Positions 1 through 8,900 of a DNA stretch of 64,000 nucleotides are shown here, one piece after another. The DNA is from Streptomyces sp. B1I3 (lineage in GTDB: Bacteria > Actinomycetota > Actinomycetes > Streptomycetales > Streptomycetaceae): positions 6,408,501 through 6,472,500 of the forward strand of contig NZ_JAUSYD010000001.1 of the NCBI RefSeq assembly GCF_030816615.1. Reading direction: 5' to 3'. Position numbers and translations under genes: made by a program. How positions within the stretch are numbered: position 1 is the stretch's first letter; every line of letters starts with the position of its first letter. A model generated the notes under the pieces. It was not told the DNA's origin and searched no databases. It worked only from the letters and a program-made list of their open reading frames with translations.

Positions 1-954
1 CTGAGTGCCGTCGCCGGCGCTCCCGGAGGCCGGCCCCTCGGGTCCGGAGGCGTCCGAGGTCTCCCCGGCGTCGACGCCGTCCTGGAAGACGAGCACGACA
101 CCTTCGGACACGGCGTGCCCAACGGCCGCCCCGGGATCGGTCACCGCGTGCTCGGCGAGTGCGGCGCGCACCTGGGAGGCGTCCAGCGCGGTGTGGCCCC
201 TCAGCGCGGCCCGCTCCAGCAGCCAGCCCACGAGCGCGGCCGTGCGCCGCCCGTCGTCCGGACCGCACTCGGCGCCCAGCAGGGCCCTCGCGAAGCCGTC
301 GGCCTGCTCCGGACGGACGCCGGGCACGGACAACAGCTGCCAGGGATCCGCACGCAGGATCCCGGCGGCCTGTTCACCGAGTGCCGCGGCCGCCGGGCGG
401 GCCAGGGACTCGGGGGCCCCGCCTTCGGCGAGCACCGCAGCGACGGAGGCCGCCGCTTCCGGGGAGGCGCTCCGCGCGCCGGCCTGCCCGGTGGACGGGG
501 GAGGGGGCGATGACGGCCGTGCGGGCGGGGGCGCCGGGGTGGCGCGGCGGGGCGTGGGCGCCGACGCGGGCGAGTCGAAGAAGGCGGTGCCCGCCTTCTC
601 GCCGCTCTCCACGGCCCGCACGGCCGCGAGCAGATCGGCGGCCGGACCGCTCAGCTTCGCACCGGCCGCGACGGGCCCCGCCTTCTCGGCCTTGCGCTTC
701 TCGATCCGCTCATGGAGCTCGCGCTGGGCGGCAAGCTCCAACTCCGCCTCCGAGGGCGCGGGATTCGCGGCGTCGGCGACCTGCTCGGCCGCCGGGGCCT
801 CCGCGCCCTCGGACGGCTGCTCAGCAGCGCCTTCGCCGGGTGTGCCGGCGGCGGCGGCCTCCGGACCCGCGTCCTCGCGGACTTCGCGGTCCCCGCGGTC
901 CTCGTCGTTCTCGGCCGCGGGGTCCGGGGACTCGCCCCGGGGAAGCGCAGTCAC
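1..954 (-). CDS. RecD-like DNA helicase with helix-hairpin-helix region, N-terminal part, cut by window edge
   Basis: Reading the minus strand from a GTG at 954 gives an open frame to the window edge (about 318 residues). The first ~200 residues are low-complexity and rich in Ala, Pro and Glu, with a short charged segment (QRELHERIEKRKAEK). The last ~100 residues (AAGILRADPWQLLSVPGV, then GWLLERAALRGHTAL) resemble the helix-hairpin-helix and pre-helicase region of RecD2-type helicases; the Walker motifs would lie beyond the window. The GTG overlaps the stop of the aldo/keto reductase (GTGA), so the two are translationally coupled. The helicase assignment is inferred from the N-terminal region only. 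Confidence 0.55.
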   Translation of the reverse strand, partial: MTALPRGESPDPAAENDEDRGDREVREDAGPEAAAAGTPGEGAAEQPSEGAEAPAAEQVADAANPAPSEAELELAAQRELHERIEKRKAEKAGPVAAGAKLSGPAADLLAAVRAVESGEKAGTAFFDSPASAPTPRRATPAPPPARPSSPPPPSTGQAGARSASPEAAASVAAVLAEGGAPESLARPAAAALGEQAAGILRADPWQLLSVPGVRPEQADGFARALLGAECGPDDGRRTAALVGWLLERAALRGHTALDASQVRAALAEHAVTDPGAAVGHAVSEGVVLVFQDGVDAGETSDASGPEGPASGSAGDGTQ

Positions 955-1934
955 AGCGTGCTCCAGTCCTGGTCGGGATAGCGGTGCACGGGCGCCGACA
1001 CGTCGTCGAGCGCCTGGCAGATCTCGTCAGGAAGACTAAGCGCCTCCACTGACAACGCCTCGCTCAGCTGCCGCGCGTTCCGCGCGCCGACGACCGGGGC
1101 CACCACTCCCGGGCGGTCCCGCACCCAGGCGAGCGCGACGAGGAGTGCCGTCGTGGCGAGGCCGTCCGCGGCCGTGGCCACCGCGTCCACGATCCTGCTC
1201 GCCGCGTCGTCGAGGTACGGCTCGACGAACGGAGCCAGCACCTCGGAGGCGCCGCGCGAGTCGGACGGGGTACCCGTGCGGTACTTTCCGGTCAGCACCC
1301 CGCGGCCCAGGGGGGACGACGGCAGCAGCCCCACCCCCAGGTCCAGTGCGGCCGGCAGCACCTCGCGCTCGACGCCCCGCTGCAGGAGTGAGTACTCCAT
1401 CTGCGTACTCGCGAGCCGGGTCCGGAGCCCGGGGGAGGCGAGCTGCCAGGTGGCCGCCTTCGCCAGCTGCCAGCCGCTGAAGTTCGACACGCCCGCGTAC
1501 CGGACACGGCCCGACGAGACGGCCAGGTCCAGTGCCTGCAGGGTCTCGTCCAGCGGTGTCACCGGGTCGAAGGCGTGGATCTGCCAGAGGTCGACGTAAT
1601 CCGTCCCCAGGCGCTCCAGGGAGGCGTCGAGGGCGGCGAGCAGATGGCCGCGCGACCCGTCGAAGCGGCGGTACGGGTCGGGCACGCTGCCCGCCTTGGT
1701 GGCGATGACCAGATCCTGTCGCGGAACGAGGTTGCCCAGGAGCCGCCCCAGCAGGTATTCGGCCTCTCCGCCGCCGTAGACGTCGGCCGTGTCGACGAGG
1801 GTGCCACCGGCGTCCCAGAAGGCTTTCAGCTGTTCGGCAGCGTCGTGCTCGTCGGTGTCCCGGCCCCACGTGAGGGTGCCGAGCCCGATCCGGGACACGC
1901 GAAGGCCGGTACGGCCCAGATACCTCTGCTCCAT
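951..1934 (-). CDS. aldo/keto reductase
   Basis: 327 residues starting MEQRYLGRTGLRVSRIGLG, the classic N-terminus of NADPH-dependent aldo/keto reductases with a TIM-barrel fold. DTADVYGGGEAE carries the catalytic Asp and Tyr region, DLVIATKAG holds the catalytic Lys, and VDLWQIHAFD the catalytic His. The ATG at 1934 is chosen because homology begins there; a longer frame from 2045 has an unrelated N-terminus. It is divergent from the LLM oxidoreductase and overlaps the RecD-like gene by 4 nt. The physiological substrate cannot be told from the sequence. Confidence 0.9.
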   Translation of the reverse strand: MEQRYLGRTGLRVSRIGLGTLTWGRDTDEHDAAEQLKAFWDAGGTLVDTADVYGGGEAEYLLGRLLGNLVPRQDLVIATKAGSVPDPYRRFDGSRGHLLAALDASLERLGTDYVDLWQIHAFDPVTPLDETLQALDLAVSSGRVRYAGVSNFSGWQLAKAATWQLASPGLRTRLASTQMEYSLLQRGVEREVLPAALDLGVGLLPSSPLGRGVLTGKYRTGTPSDSRGASEVLAPFVEPYLDDAASRIVDAVATAADGLATTALLVALAWVRDRPGVVAPVVGARNARQLSEALSVEALSLPDEICQALDDVSAPVHRYPDQDWSTL

Positions 1935-2052
1935 GGGCGCTGAGATTACTGGCCAAGGGCGCACGGGGTGGCAGCCTGTGGACAGGGCGGCGGCCGGCGA
2001 CCGGGCCTGCCGGATCGCGGTACCCCGCGCTAGAGTCCCGGACACAGGACGT

Positions 2053-2064
2053 TACTGATCAGTA
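2053..2064. promoter_or_regulatory. perfect 12-bp palindrome before the LLM oxidoreductase
   Basis: TACTGATCAGTA is its own reverse complement. It lies just upstream of the AGGGAG ribosome site and about 17 nt downstream of a candidate -10 (TAGAGT, 2031-2036), so it would fall in the 5' leader. A protein bound here could block transcription. The role is inferred. Confidence 0.35.
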
Positions 2065-2078
2065 GAGGGAGCGTGGCT

Positions 2079-3131
2079 ATGCGGCTCGGCATCAATCTCG
2101 GTTACTGGGGTGCGGGTATGGACGGCGACAACCTCGCCGTCGCCCAGGAGGCCGACCGGCTCGGCTACGACGTCTGCTGGGCGGCCGAGGCCTACGGCTC
2201 CGACGTCCCGACGGTACTGGCCTGGGTCGCGGCCCGGACCGAGTCCATCGACGTGGGTTCCGCGATCATGCAGATCCCGGCCCGCCAGCCCGCCATGACG
2301 GCGATGACGGCGGCCACCCTCGACTCGCTCTCCGGCGGCCGCTTCCGCCTCGGCCTCGGCGTCTCGGGACCGCAGGTCTCCGAGGGCTGGTACGGCGTCA
2401 AGTTCGACAAGCCCCTGGCCCGCACCCGCGAGTACGTCGAGATCGTGCGCAAGGCGATGTCCCGGGAGCGCCTGTCCTACGAGGGCGAGCACTGGACGCT
2501 GCCGCTGCCCGACGGCCCCGGCAAGCCCATCAAGCTGACCGTCCACCCGCAGCGCGAGCACATCCCGCTCTACATCGCCGCGATCGGCCCGAAGAACCTG
2601 GAGCAGACCGGCGAGATCGCCGACGGGGCACTCCTGATCTTCCCGTCCGCCGATCACCTGGAGGAGACCACGGTGAAGCACCTGCGGGCCGGTCGCGAGA
2701 AGGCCGGGAAGACGATGGAGGGTTTCGACGTCTGTCCGACCCTGCCGCTCGCGGTCGGCGACGACGTCAACGGCCTCGCCGACATGTTCCGCCCGTACAC
2801 CGCCCTGTACGTCGGCGGCATGGGGAGCCGCAAGCAGAACTTCTACAACGCGCTCGCCCAGCGCATGGGGTACGAGAAGGAAGCCGCCGAGATCCAGGAC
2901 AAGTACCTGTCCGGGGACAAGGCCGGAGCGGCGGCCGCCGTACCGCACGAGCTCATCGACCGGACGACGCTGCTCGGCCCGGTGGAGCGGATCGCCGAGC
3001 GGATGCAGGCGTACGCGGCCGCCGGTGTCACCACCCTCACCCTGGCGCCGGCGGGCTTCACGCTCGACGAGCGGCTCGCGGCCCTGCGCGCCGGCACGGA
3101 CGCCCTGGAGCGCTCCGGCCTCGCCGCGTAG
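2079..3131 (+). CDS. LLM-class F420-dependent oxidoreductase
   Basis: 350 residues beginning MRLGINLGYWGAGMDG. This is the luciferase-like monooxygenase TIM barrel, which in actinobacteria usually uses coenzyme F420. Family features seen: EADRLGYDVCWAAEAYGSD at the N-terminus, LSGGRFRLGLGVSGPQVSEG, and YIAAIGPKNLEQTGEIADG. ATG 2079 is preferred over an in-frame GTG at 2073 because AGGGAG (2066-2071) is correctly spaced only for the ATG. It is divergently arranged with the aldo/keto reductase. The substrate is unknown; F420 use is inferred from family membership. Confidence 0.88.
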   Translation: MRLGINLGYWGAGMDGDNLAVAQEADRLGYDVCWAAEAYGSDVPTVLAWVAARTESIDVGSAIMQIPARQPAMTAMTAATLDSLSGGRFRLGLGVSGPQVSEGWYGVKFDKPLARTREYVEIVRKAMSRERLSYEGEHWTLPLPDGPGKPIKLTVHPQREHIPLYIAAIGPKNLEQTGEIADGALLIFPSADHLEETTVKHLRAGREKAGKTMEGFDVCPTLPLAVGDDVNGLADMFRPYTALYVGGMGSRKQNFYNALAQRMGYEKEAAEIQDKYLSGDKAGAAAAVPHELIDRTTLLGPVERIAERMQAYAAAGVTTLTLAPAGFTLDERLAALRAGTDALERSGLAA

Positions 3132-3151
3132 CGACGCCCTCGCCCGGCAGC

Positions 3152-3177
3152 GACGCCTCGCCATGCGACGAGGCGTC
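3152..3177 (+). terminator. hairpin after the LLM oxidoreductase
   Basis: GACGCCTCG pairs perfectly with CGAGGCGTC across an 8-nt loop, 20 nt past the stop codon. There is no T-run, as is usual in this GC-rich genome. Confidence 0.6.
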
Positions 3178-3408
3178 CCGTACGGCAGCACTACGGCCGT
3201 GGTGGGGGCTCGGGGGTCCTCCCCGCCACGGCCGTCACGGAGCACAACGGGCCCGGCGCCGTGCGGGTTACGCCGGGTACTCCTCCCGGGGCGCCACGGC
3301 ATGCCGCACCGCGCCCGTTCGGCCCCGCGCCGGCCCTCTCGTGTTGCCTACCGCCCCGTACCGCATTTGACTGTGCCCCTGCGGACACCGGTGCGAAAGG
3401 TGGCAGTG

Positions 3409-4197
3409 ATGCTGTCGGCTAAGAGTCTGTTCCAGGAGATCGTCGACAACGACGAGTCGTTCCGGCTGTTCTGCTCGATCGCGGCGGGCGGCGAGGCGCA
3501 GGGCGGCTGGGAGAACGGCCGCATCGCCGCCCTCGTCCCCGCCAACCTGCGTGATCTCGCCCCCAAGGCCGCCCGGCACGGAGCCGACGAGGACAAGCAC
3601 GGCCGGATCTTCAACGCCCTGCTCAAACAGCGCGGGCTCGCTCCGGTGGCCGTGCCCTACGAGACCGACTACACGCTGATCCTGGAGAGGCACGGCATCG
3701 GCCTCGCCCATGAGCGGCTCGGCCGCGAGGAGCCGCTCACGGAGCGGGACGTCATCGTGTACCTGGCCCACAGCCGGGTGACCGAACAGCGGGCCTCCGA
3801 GCAGATGCGGCTCCTGCTCAGGCACTTCGCCGGCCACCCCGTCCTCGGGCGCGCGGTGCAGATGATCTCGAGGGACGAGGACAGCCACCTCGCCTACTGC
3901 CACGAGGAACTGCTGCGCCTGGCCCGGTCCGGGCACGGCCGGACGATCCAGTCCGTCCTGCGCGAGTGCGCCCGGGCCGAGATCCGGGTGTACCGCGACG
4001 TCAGCCTGGCCGTGATGAGCCACATGGGCGCGATCCTGCACTGGCCCCGTGCCAAGGCCGCCGTGCTGGCGGCCGGCATCCACGCGGTGTACGCCTACGA
4101 GAGGCTGGCGGGCTGGCGGCGGATGGTCAGCCTCCGGCAGCCCGACCGGCGCAACGCGCTGGGCGGTCCGGCGGTGCCCGAGACGGAGTTCGCCTGA
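3409..4197 (+). CDS. ferritin-like superfamily protein
   Basis: 262 residues, helical. It has two carboxylate/His motifs typical of ferritin-like di-iron proteins: HGADEDKHGRIF in the first half and ISRDEDSHLAYCHEEL in the second, plus EQRASEQMR between them. ATG 3409 is chosen because GAAAGG (3395-3400) is 8 nt upstream and the preceding in-frame residues are low complexity. Di-iron binding is inferred from motif spacing; whether it is an oxygenase, desaturase-like enzyme or iron-handling protein cannot be decided. It converges with corA across a GC-rich hairpin-forming gap. Confidence 0.75.
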   Translation: MLSAKSLFQEIVDNDESFRLFCSIAAGGEAQGGWENGRIAALVPANLRDLAPKAARHGADEDKHGRIFNALLKQRGLAPVAVPYETDYTLILERHGIGLAHERLGREEPLTERDVIVYLAHSRVTEQRASEQMRLLLRHFAGHPVLGRAVQMISRDEDSHLAYCHEELLRLARSGHGRTIQSVLRECARAEIRVYRDVSLAVMSHMGAILHWPRAKAAVLAAGIHAVYAYERLAGWRRMVSLRQPDRRNALGGPAVPETEFA

Positions 4198-4261
4198 CCC
4201 CCGGGACGACCGCGCGGCGCCGCTCACGGCCGGCCGCGGCGCCCGAACGGCGCGGCGCCGC

Positions 4262-5248
4262 CTACAGCCAGCCGCGGCCCTTGAACAGGCGGTGCAGTCC
4301 GAAGACCGCGACGGCCATGGACACGATCACCGCGGGGTACGTCCACACCCAGTGCAGCTCCGGCATGTGGTCGAAGTTCATGCCGTAGATCCCGGCCACC
4401 ATCGTCGGCACCGCCGCCATGGCGGCCCAGGCCGAGATCTTCCGCATGTCGTCGTTCTGCCGTACGCCCATCTGTGCCAGATGCGCCGACAGGATGTCCG
4501 AGAGCAACCGGTCGAGCCCCTCCACCTGCTCGTTGGCACGGGTGAGGTGGTCGTTCACGTCCCGGAAGAAGGGCTGTGAGCCCTTGTCGACGAACGGCAC
4601 GCCCGCGCTCGCCAGCCGCGCCATGGGGGCGCTCAGCGGGCCGGTCGCCCGGCGGAACTCCAGTACCTGGCGCTTGAAGGTGTAGATGCGTGCGGCGGTG
4701 CTCTGGGAGTCGCCGGAACCGCTGGGGGCGAACACCCGCGTCTCCAGCTCCTCCAGGTCGACATGGAGCTCGGCGGCGACATCTATGTACTGGTCCACGA
4801 CCGCGTCGCTGACCGCGTACAGCACGGACGTGGGGCCGTGCCTGAGGACCTCCGGCTCGGCCTCCAGACGGCGCCGCACAGCCGCCAGGGGGGCGCCCTC
4901 GCCGTGCCGGACCGTCACCACGAAGGAGTCGCCCATGAAGAGCATCAGCTCTCCGGTGCTGACCGTGTCGCTCTCGGGTTCGTAGACCACCGGCTTGATG
5001 ACCACGAACAGGGAGTCGTCGTAGATGTCCAGCTTGGGGCGCTGGTGCGCGCGCAGGGCGTCCTCGACCGCCAGCGGATGCAGCGCGAACTCGCTGCTGA
5101 CGAGGTCGAACTCCTTCTCCGTGGGCTCGTGCAGTCCTATCCAGACGAACGCGTCCCCGGCGGCCCGCGCCTCGTCGAGGGCGTCGGAGAAGTCGGCGGG
5201 GCCTTCGGTCCGGCGCCCGTCCCGGTAGATGCCACAGTCCACGATCAC
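4262..5248 (-). CDS. corA: CorA-type magnesium/cobalt transporter
   Basis: 328 residues. A long cytoplasmic, mostly helical N-terminal domain leads to two C-terminal membrane segments, with the signature YGMNF between the first (WAAMAAVPTMVAGI) and the second (YPAVIVSMAVAVFGL) and a basic tail. This is the pentameric CorA architecture for Mg2+ entry. The GTG at 5248 has a GGGAAG site about 9 nt upstream; an upstream ATG is followed at once by a stop. It is divergent from the phosphatase gene, with only 63 nt between the starts. Confidence 0.9.
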   Translation of the reverse strand: MIVDCGIYRDGRRTEGPADFSDALDEARAAGDAFVWIGLHEPTEKEFDLVSSEFALHPLAVEDALRAHQRPKLDIYDDSLFVVIKPVVYEPESDTVSTGELMLFMGDSFVVTVRHGEGAPLAAVRRRLEAEPEVLRHGPTSVLYAVSDAVVDQYIDVAAELHVDLEELETRVFAPSGSGDSQSTAARIYTFKRQVLEFRRATGPLSAPMARLASAGVPFVDKGSQPFFRDVNDHLTRANEQVEGLDRLLSDILSAHLAQMGVRQNDDMRKISAWAAMAAVPTMVAGIYGMNFDHMPELHWVWTYPAVIVSMAVAVFGLHRLFKGRGWL

Positions 5249-5298
5249 GCGCGCATTCTTCCCTGCCGTCGGCTCCGGTGCACTCTTCCCGTGCCCCC

Positions 5299-5304
5299 TA
5301 GGCT
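5299..5304 (+). promoter_or_regulatory. candidate -10 for a leaderless transcript
   Basis: TAGGCT is followed by 7 nt and then the ATG at 5312. There is no Shine-Dalgarno sequence in between, which fits transcription starting at or next to the start codon. Confidence 0.5.
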
Positions 5305-5311
5305 GGCACGT

Positions 5312-6022
5312 ATGCCCACGCTCATCCTTGTACGCCATGGACGCTCGACCGCCAACACCGCCGGACTGCTCGCCGGGCGGACCCCCGGTGTCGCCCTCGA
5401 CGAACGCGGCGCCGCGCAGGCCGCCGCGCTCCCCGGCCGGCTGGCCGCCCTCCCGCTCGTCGCCGCCGTCACCAGTCCCCTGCAGCGGTGCCGCGAGACC
5501 CTCCAGCCACTGCTGGACGCCCGCCCCGGCCTGCCGCTGCACACCGAGGACCGCATCAGCGAGTGCGACTACGGGGAATGGTCGGGACGCAAACTGGCCG
5601 AGCTGTCCGACGAACCGCTGATGTCCGTCGTGCAGCAGCACCCCTCCGCAGCGGCCTTCCCCGGTGGCGAGTCCATGCGTGGCATGCAGGCCAGGGCCGT
5701 CGACGCCGTACGGGACTGGAACGCCCGTGTCGAGGCGGAGCACGGCGAGGACGCCACGTACGTGATGTGTTCGCACGGCGACATCATCAAGGCGCTCGTC
5801 GCCGACGCGCTCGGCATGCACCTCGACCTCTTCCAGCGCCTCCATGCCGACCCGTGCTCGGTCACCGCGATCCGCTACACCCGGCTCCGCCCGTTCCTCC
5901 TCAGGCTCGGGGACACCGGCGATCTCGCGTCCCTGGCACCGCGCGAACAGGCCCTGGGGGCCGACTCGGCGGGGGGTACGGCAACCGAAGCGGCCGTCGG
6001 GGGCGGCGCGGGGGCGCCGTGA
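5312..6022 (+). CDS. histidine phosphatase family protein (phosphoglycerate mutase-like)
   Basis: 236 residues. The catalytic motif LVRHGRST is at the N-terminus and the second His is in MCSHGDIIKALVADALG. SECDYGEWSG is the phosphate-pocket segment of the PhoE/cobC-like branch. In Streptomyces the branch clusters with the DUF3090 and SCO1664-family genes that follow, as here. The acidic, Gly/Ala-rich C-terminal tail is probably disordered. The substrate (sugar phosphate, phospholipid or protein) is not evident. Confidence 0.88.
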   Translation: MPTLILVRHGRSTANTAGLLAGRTPGVALDERGAAQAAALPGRLAALPLVAAVTSPLQRCRETLQPLLDARPGLPLHTEDRISECDYGEWSGRKLAELSDEPLMSVVQQHPSAAAFPGGESMRGMQARAVDAVRDWNARVEAEHGEDATYVMCSHGDIIKALVADALGMHLDLFQRLHADPCSVTAIRYTRLRPFLLRLGDTGDLASLAPREQALGADSAGGTATEAAVGGGAGAP

Positions 6023-6128
6023 TCGCTCGGCGCAGTAGGGTGGACGCGCCGTAGCGGCCTCGCGGGGGCTTTCCCCCCTGGGCCCCGGCCGCCCCCATTG
6101 GCCTCCACATTCTCAAGGGAGACAGGAC

Positions 6129-6719
6129 GTGTCCCGTCAGGTGTTCCTCTACGACCCCCCGGACCGTTTCGTGGCCGGTACGGTCGGGCTGCCTGGCCGC
6201 CGTACGTTTTTCCTGCAGGCATCCTCGAGGGGACGGGTCACGAGCGTGGCCCTGGAGAAGACCCAGGTTGCCGCGTTGGCCGAACGGATCGACGAACTCC
6301 TCGACGAGGTCGTCCGGCGGACCGGCGGCAATTCACCGGTGCCCGCCGTGGCACCCATGGACGTCGCCGACACCGCTCCGCTCGACGCCCCCGTCGAGGA
6401 GGAGTTCAGGGTCGGCACGATGGCCCTCGCCTGGGACGGCGAGGAGCAGCGCATGATCGTCGAGGCGCAGGCGCTCGTCGAGCTGGACGCCGATTCCGGG
6501 GACGACCTCGCGGAGGCCGAGGAAAGGCTTCTGCAGGACGAGGAGAACGGCCCGCCCATGCTGCGCGTCCGGCTGAGCGGCGCCCAGGCGCGGGCGTTCG
6601 CCAAACGCGCCCTGGACGTCGTCAACGCCGGGCGCCCGCCGTGCCCGCTGTGCAGCCTGCCCCTCGACCCGGAAGGACACGTATGCCCGCGCCAGAACGG
6701 ATACCGTCGCGGGGCCTGA
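6129..6719 (+). CDS. DUF3090 family protein
   Basis: 196 residues starting SRQVFLYDPPDRFVAGTVG, matching the actinobacterial DUF3090 family as I recall it. It ends in a CxxC / C zinc-ribbon-like stretch (PCPLCSLPLDPEGHVCP). The GTG at 6129 follows GGGAGACAGGAC. It overlaps the next gene by 37 nt, so the two are surely co-translated. The function is not known; constant linkage to the SCO1664-family protein and MshC is the main clue. Confidence 0.85.
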   Translation: MSRQVFLYDPPDRFVAGTVGLPGRRTFFLQASSRGRVTSVALEKTQVAALAERIDELLDEVVRRTGGNSPVPAVAPMDVADTAPLDAPVEEEFRVGTMALAWDGEEQRMIVEAQALVELDADSGDDLAEAEERLLQDEENGPPMLRVRLSGAQARAFAKRALDVVNAGRPPCPLCSLPLDPEGHVCPRQNGYRRGA

Positions 6720-7540
6720 CGGAGGCCGGGCTGCGCACCCTGCTCAGCGAGGGGGAGCTCACGGTCCTCGGACAGGTCAGGGGCGCGTCCAACGCGGTAC
6801 TCCACTGCACGGTCGCGTTCGAGGGTGAGGAGCGCACCTGCGTCTACAAGCCGGTCGCGGGGGAGCAGCCCCTGTGGGACTTCCCCGACGGCACGCTCGC
6901 CCAGCGGGAGGTCGCGGCGTACGAGATCTCCGAGGCCACAGGATGGGGCCTCGTGCCGCCGACCGTGCTGCGGGACGGGCCGTACGGCGAGGGGATGTGC
7001 CAGCTCTGGATCGAGGCGGAGGAGGCCGCGGCGCCGGACGGGGCTCCCGACGCGGCGCACGGGCTGCTGGCGCTCGTGGAGGGTGAGGAGCCCGGCGAGG
7101 GCTGGAAGGCCGTGGGCTTCGCCGAGGTCGGCGGGGGGAGGACCGCCCTGCTGGTGCACGCGGACGACCCACGTCTGCGGCGGCTCGCGATCCTGGACGC
7201 GGTGATCAACAACGGGGACCGCAAGGGCGGCCACCTGCTGCCCGCGCCCGGCGGCCGGCTGTACGGCATCGACCACGGCGTCACCTTCAACGCGGACGAC
7301 AAGCTGCGGACGCTGCTGTGGGGCTGGGCGGGCGAGCCCTTGCCGGAGGAAGCCGTCACGGTGCTCGAGCGGCTGTCCGTGGACCTGGAGCCGGGCCGGG
7401 CGCTCGCCGCCCGGCTGGCGGAGCTGATCACGGAGACGGAACTGGACGCGCTGCGGGGGCGGGTGGAGGCCCTGCGCAAGAGCGGCCGGCACCCTGGGCC
7501 GAGCGGGGAGTGGCCCGCGATCCCCTGGCCGCCGGTGTGA
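6683..7540 (+). CDS. SCO1664-family protein (phosphatidylinositol-kinase-like fold)
   Basis: 285 residues. VYKPVAGEQPLWDFPDGTLAQREVAAY resembles the ATP-binding Lys segment of PI3/4-kinase and HipA-like folds, NGDRKGGHLL the catalytic loop, and YGIDHGVTFN the metal-binding DHG-type motif. ATG 6683 has GGAAGG 6 nt upstream and lies inside the end of the DUF3090 gene. The kinase-like fold is inferred from these motifs; no substrate is established to my knowledge. mshC follows after 126 nt, probably with its own promoter. Confidence 0.82.
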   Translation: MPAPERIPSRGLTEAGLRTLLSEGELTVLGQVRGASNAVLHCTVAFEGEERTCVYKPVAGEQPLWDFPDGTLAQREVAAYEISEATGWGLVPPTVLRDGPYGEGMCQLWIEAEEAAAPDGAPDAAHGLLALVEGEEPGEGWKAVGFAEVGGGRTALLVHADDPRLRRLAILDAVINNGDRKGGHLLPAPGGRLYGIDHGVTFNADDKLRTLLWGWAGEPLPEEAVTVLERLSVDLEPGRALAARLAELITETELDALRGRVEALRKSGRHPGPSGEWPAIPWPPV

Positions 7541-7654
7541 GTGCCACCTACGGGCCGCCGCCCTGCCGCCCGTAGAACACGGCTTCCGGATGCGCAAGAC
7601 CGCCTCTTCGGCCACGATCCGTGATCCGGTTCGTATCCGGAAGCAACGTCCGGT

Positions 7655-7660
7655 TACGCT
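7655..7660 (+). promoter_or_regulatory. candidate -10 for leaderless mshC
   Basis: TACGCT, then 6 nt, then the ATG at 7667. No ribosome-binding site lies between them. Confidence 0.45.
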
Positions 7661-7666
7661 CATGAC

Positions 7667-8896
7667 ATGCATGCCTGGCCCGCTTCTGAGGTCCCCGCCC
7701 TGCCTGGCAAGGGCCGCGACCTTCGGATCCACGACACCGCGACCGGCGGACGGATCACCCTTGACCCCGGTCCCGTCGCCCGCATCTACGTCTGCGGCAT
7801 CACGCCGTACGACGCGACCCACATGGGTCATGCGGCGACCTACAACGCGTTCGACCTCGTTCAGCGCGTGTGGCTCGACACCAAGCGGCAGGTTCACTAC
7901 GTCCAGAACGTGACCGACGTGGATGATCCGCTGCTGGAGCGGGCCGTGCGCGACGGTCACGACTGGACCGAGCTCGCGGAACGCGAGACGGCGCTCTTCC
8001 GGGAGGACATGACGGCCCTGCGCATGCTCCCCCCCGAGCACTACATCGGGGCGGTGGAGGCGATACCCGGCATCGTCCCCCTCGTCGAACGGCTCCTGGA
8101 CGCGGGCGCGGCCTACGAGCTCGACGGCGACGTGTACTTCTCCGTCGAGTCCGACCCGCACTTCGGCGAGGTCTCCCACCTCGACGCCGAGGCGATGCGG
8201 CTCCTGTCCGCCGAGCGCGGCGGGGACCCGAAGCGTCCCGGCAAGAAGAACCCGCTCGACCCGATGCTCTGGATGAGCGCCCGCGACGGCGAGCCGAGCT
8301 GGGACGGGGCCACGCTCGGCCGCGGCCGGCCCGGCTGGCACATCGAGTGCGTCGCCATCGCGCTCGACCACCTCGGTATGGGCTTCGACGTCCAGGGAGG
8401 CGGCTCCGACCTCGTCTTCCCGCACCACGAGATGGGCGCCTCGCACGCCCAGGCGCTGACCGGCGAGCACCCGTTCGCCCGCGCTTACGTCCACGCGGGC
8501 ATGGTCGCCCTCGACGGCGAGAAGATGTCCAAGTCCAAGGGCAACCTGGTCTTCGTCTCGGCTCTCCGCAGGGACGGCGTGGACCCCGCGGCGATCAGGC
8601 TCGCGCTGCTCGGGCACCACTACCGGGCCGACTGGGAGTGGACCGACCAGGTGCTCGCCGACGCCGTCGAGCGGCTCGCACGGTGGCGTGCCGCGGTCTC
8701 CCGGCCCGACGGGCTGCCCGCCGACGCACTGGTCGAGGAGGTGCGGGAGGCGCTGGCCGACGACCTCGACACCCCTGCCGCACTCGCCGCCGTGGACCGC
8801 TGGGCCGCGGCGCAGAGCGCCGCCGGCGGCACGGACGAGGGCGCGCCCGGCCTCGTCTCACGCACCGTGGACGCCCTGCTGGGCGTCGCCCTGTAA
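7667..8896 (+). CDS. mshC: L-cysteine:1D-myo-inosityl 2-amino-2-deoxy-alpha-D-glucopyranoside ligase
   Basis: 409 residues, a class-I cysteinyl-tRNA-synthetase-like enzyme that joins Cys to GlcN-Ins in mycothiol synthesis. Seen: Cys43 in YVCGITPYDATHMGH, the HIGH-type motif HMGH (52-55), zinc and substrate residues in WHIECVAIA and FPHHEM, and KMSKS at 286-290. It lacks the C-terminal tRNA-binding domain of true CysS, which makes MshC the better call, and the length is right for the family. It is followed by a very long hairpin. Confidence 0.95.
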   Translation: MHAWPASEVPALPGKGRDLRIHDTATGGRITLDPGPVARIYVCGITPYDATHMGHAATYNAFDLVQRVWLDTKRQVHYVQNVTDVDDPLLERAVRDGHDWTELAERETALFREDMTALRMLPPEHYIGAVEAIPGIVPLVERLLDAGAAYELDGDVYFSVESDPHFGEVSHLDAEAMRLLSAERGGDPKRPGKKNPLDPMLWMSARDGEPSWDGATLGRGRPGWHIECVAIALDHLGMGFDVQGGGSDLVFPHHEMGASHAQALTGEHPFARAYVHAGMVALDGEKMSKSKGNLVFVSALRRDGVDPAAIRLALLGHHYRADWEWTDQVLADAVERLARWRAAVSRPDGLPADALVEEVREALADDLDTPAALAAVDRWAAAQSAAGGTDEGAPGLVSRTVDALLGVAL

Positions 8897-8900
8897 CCCG

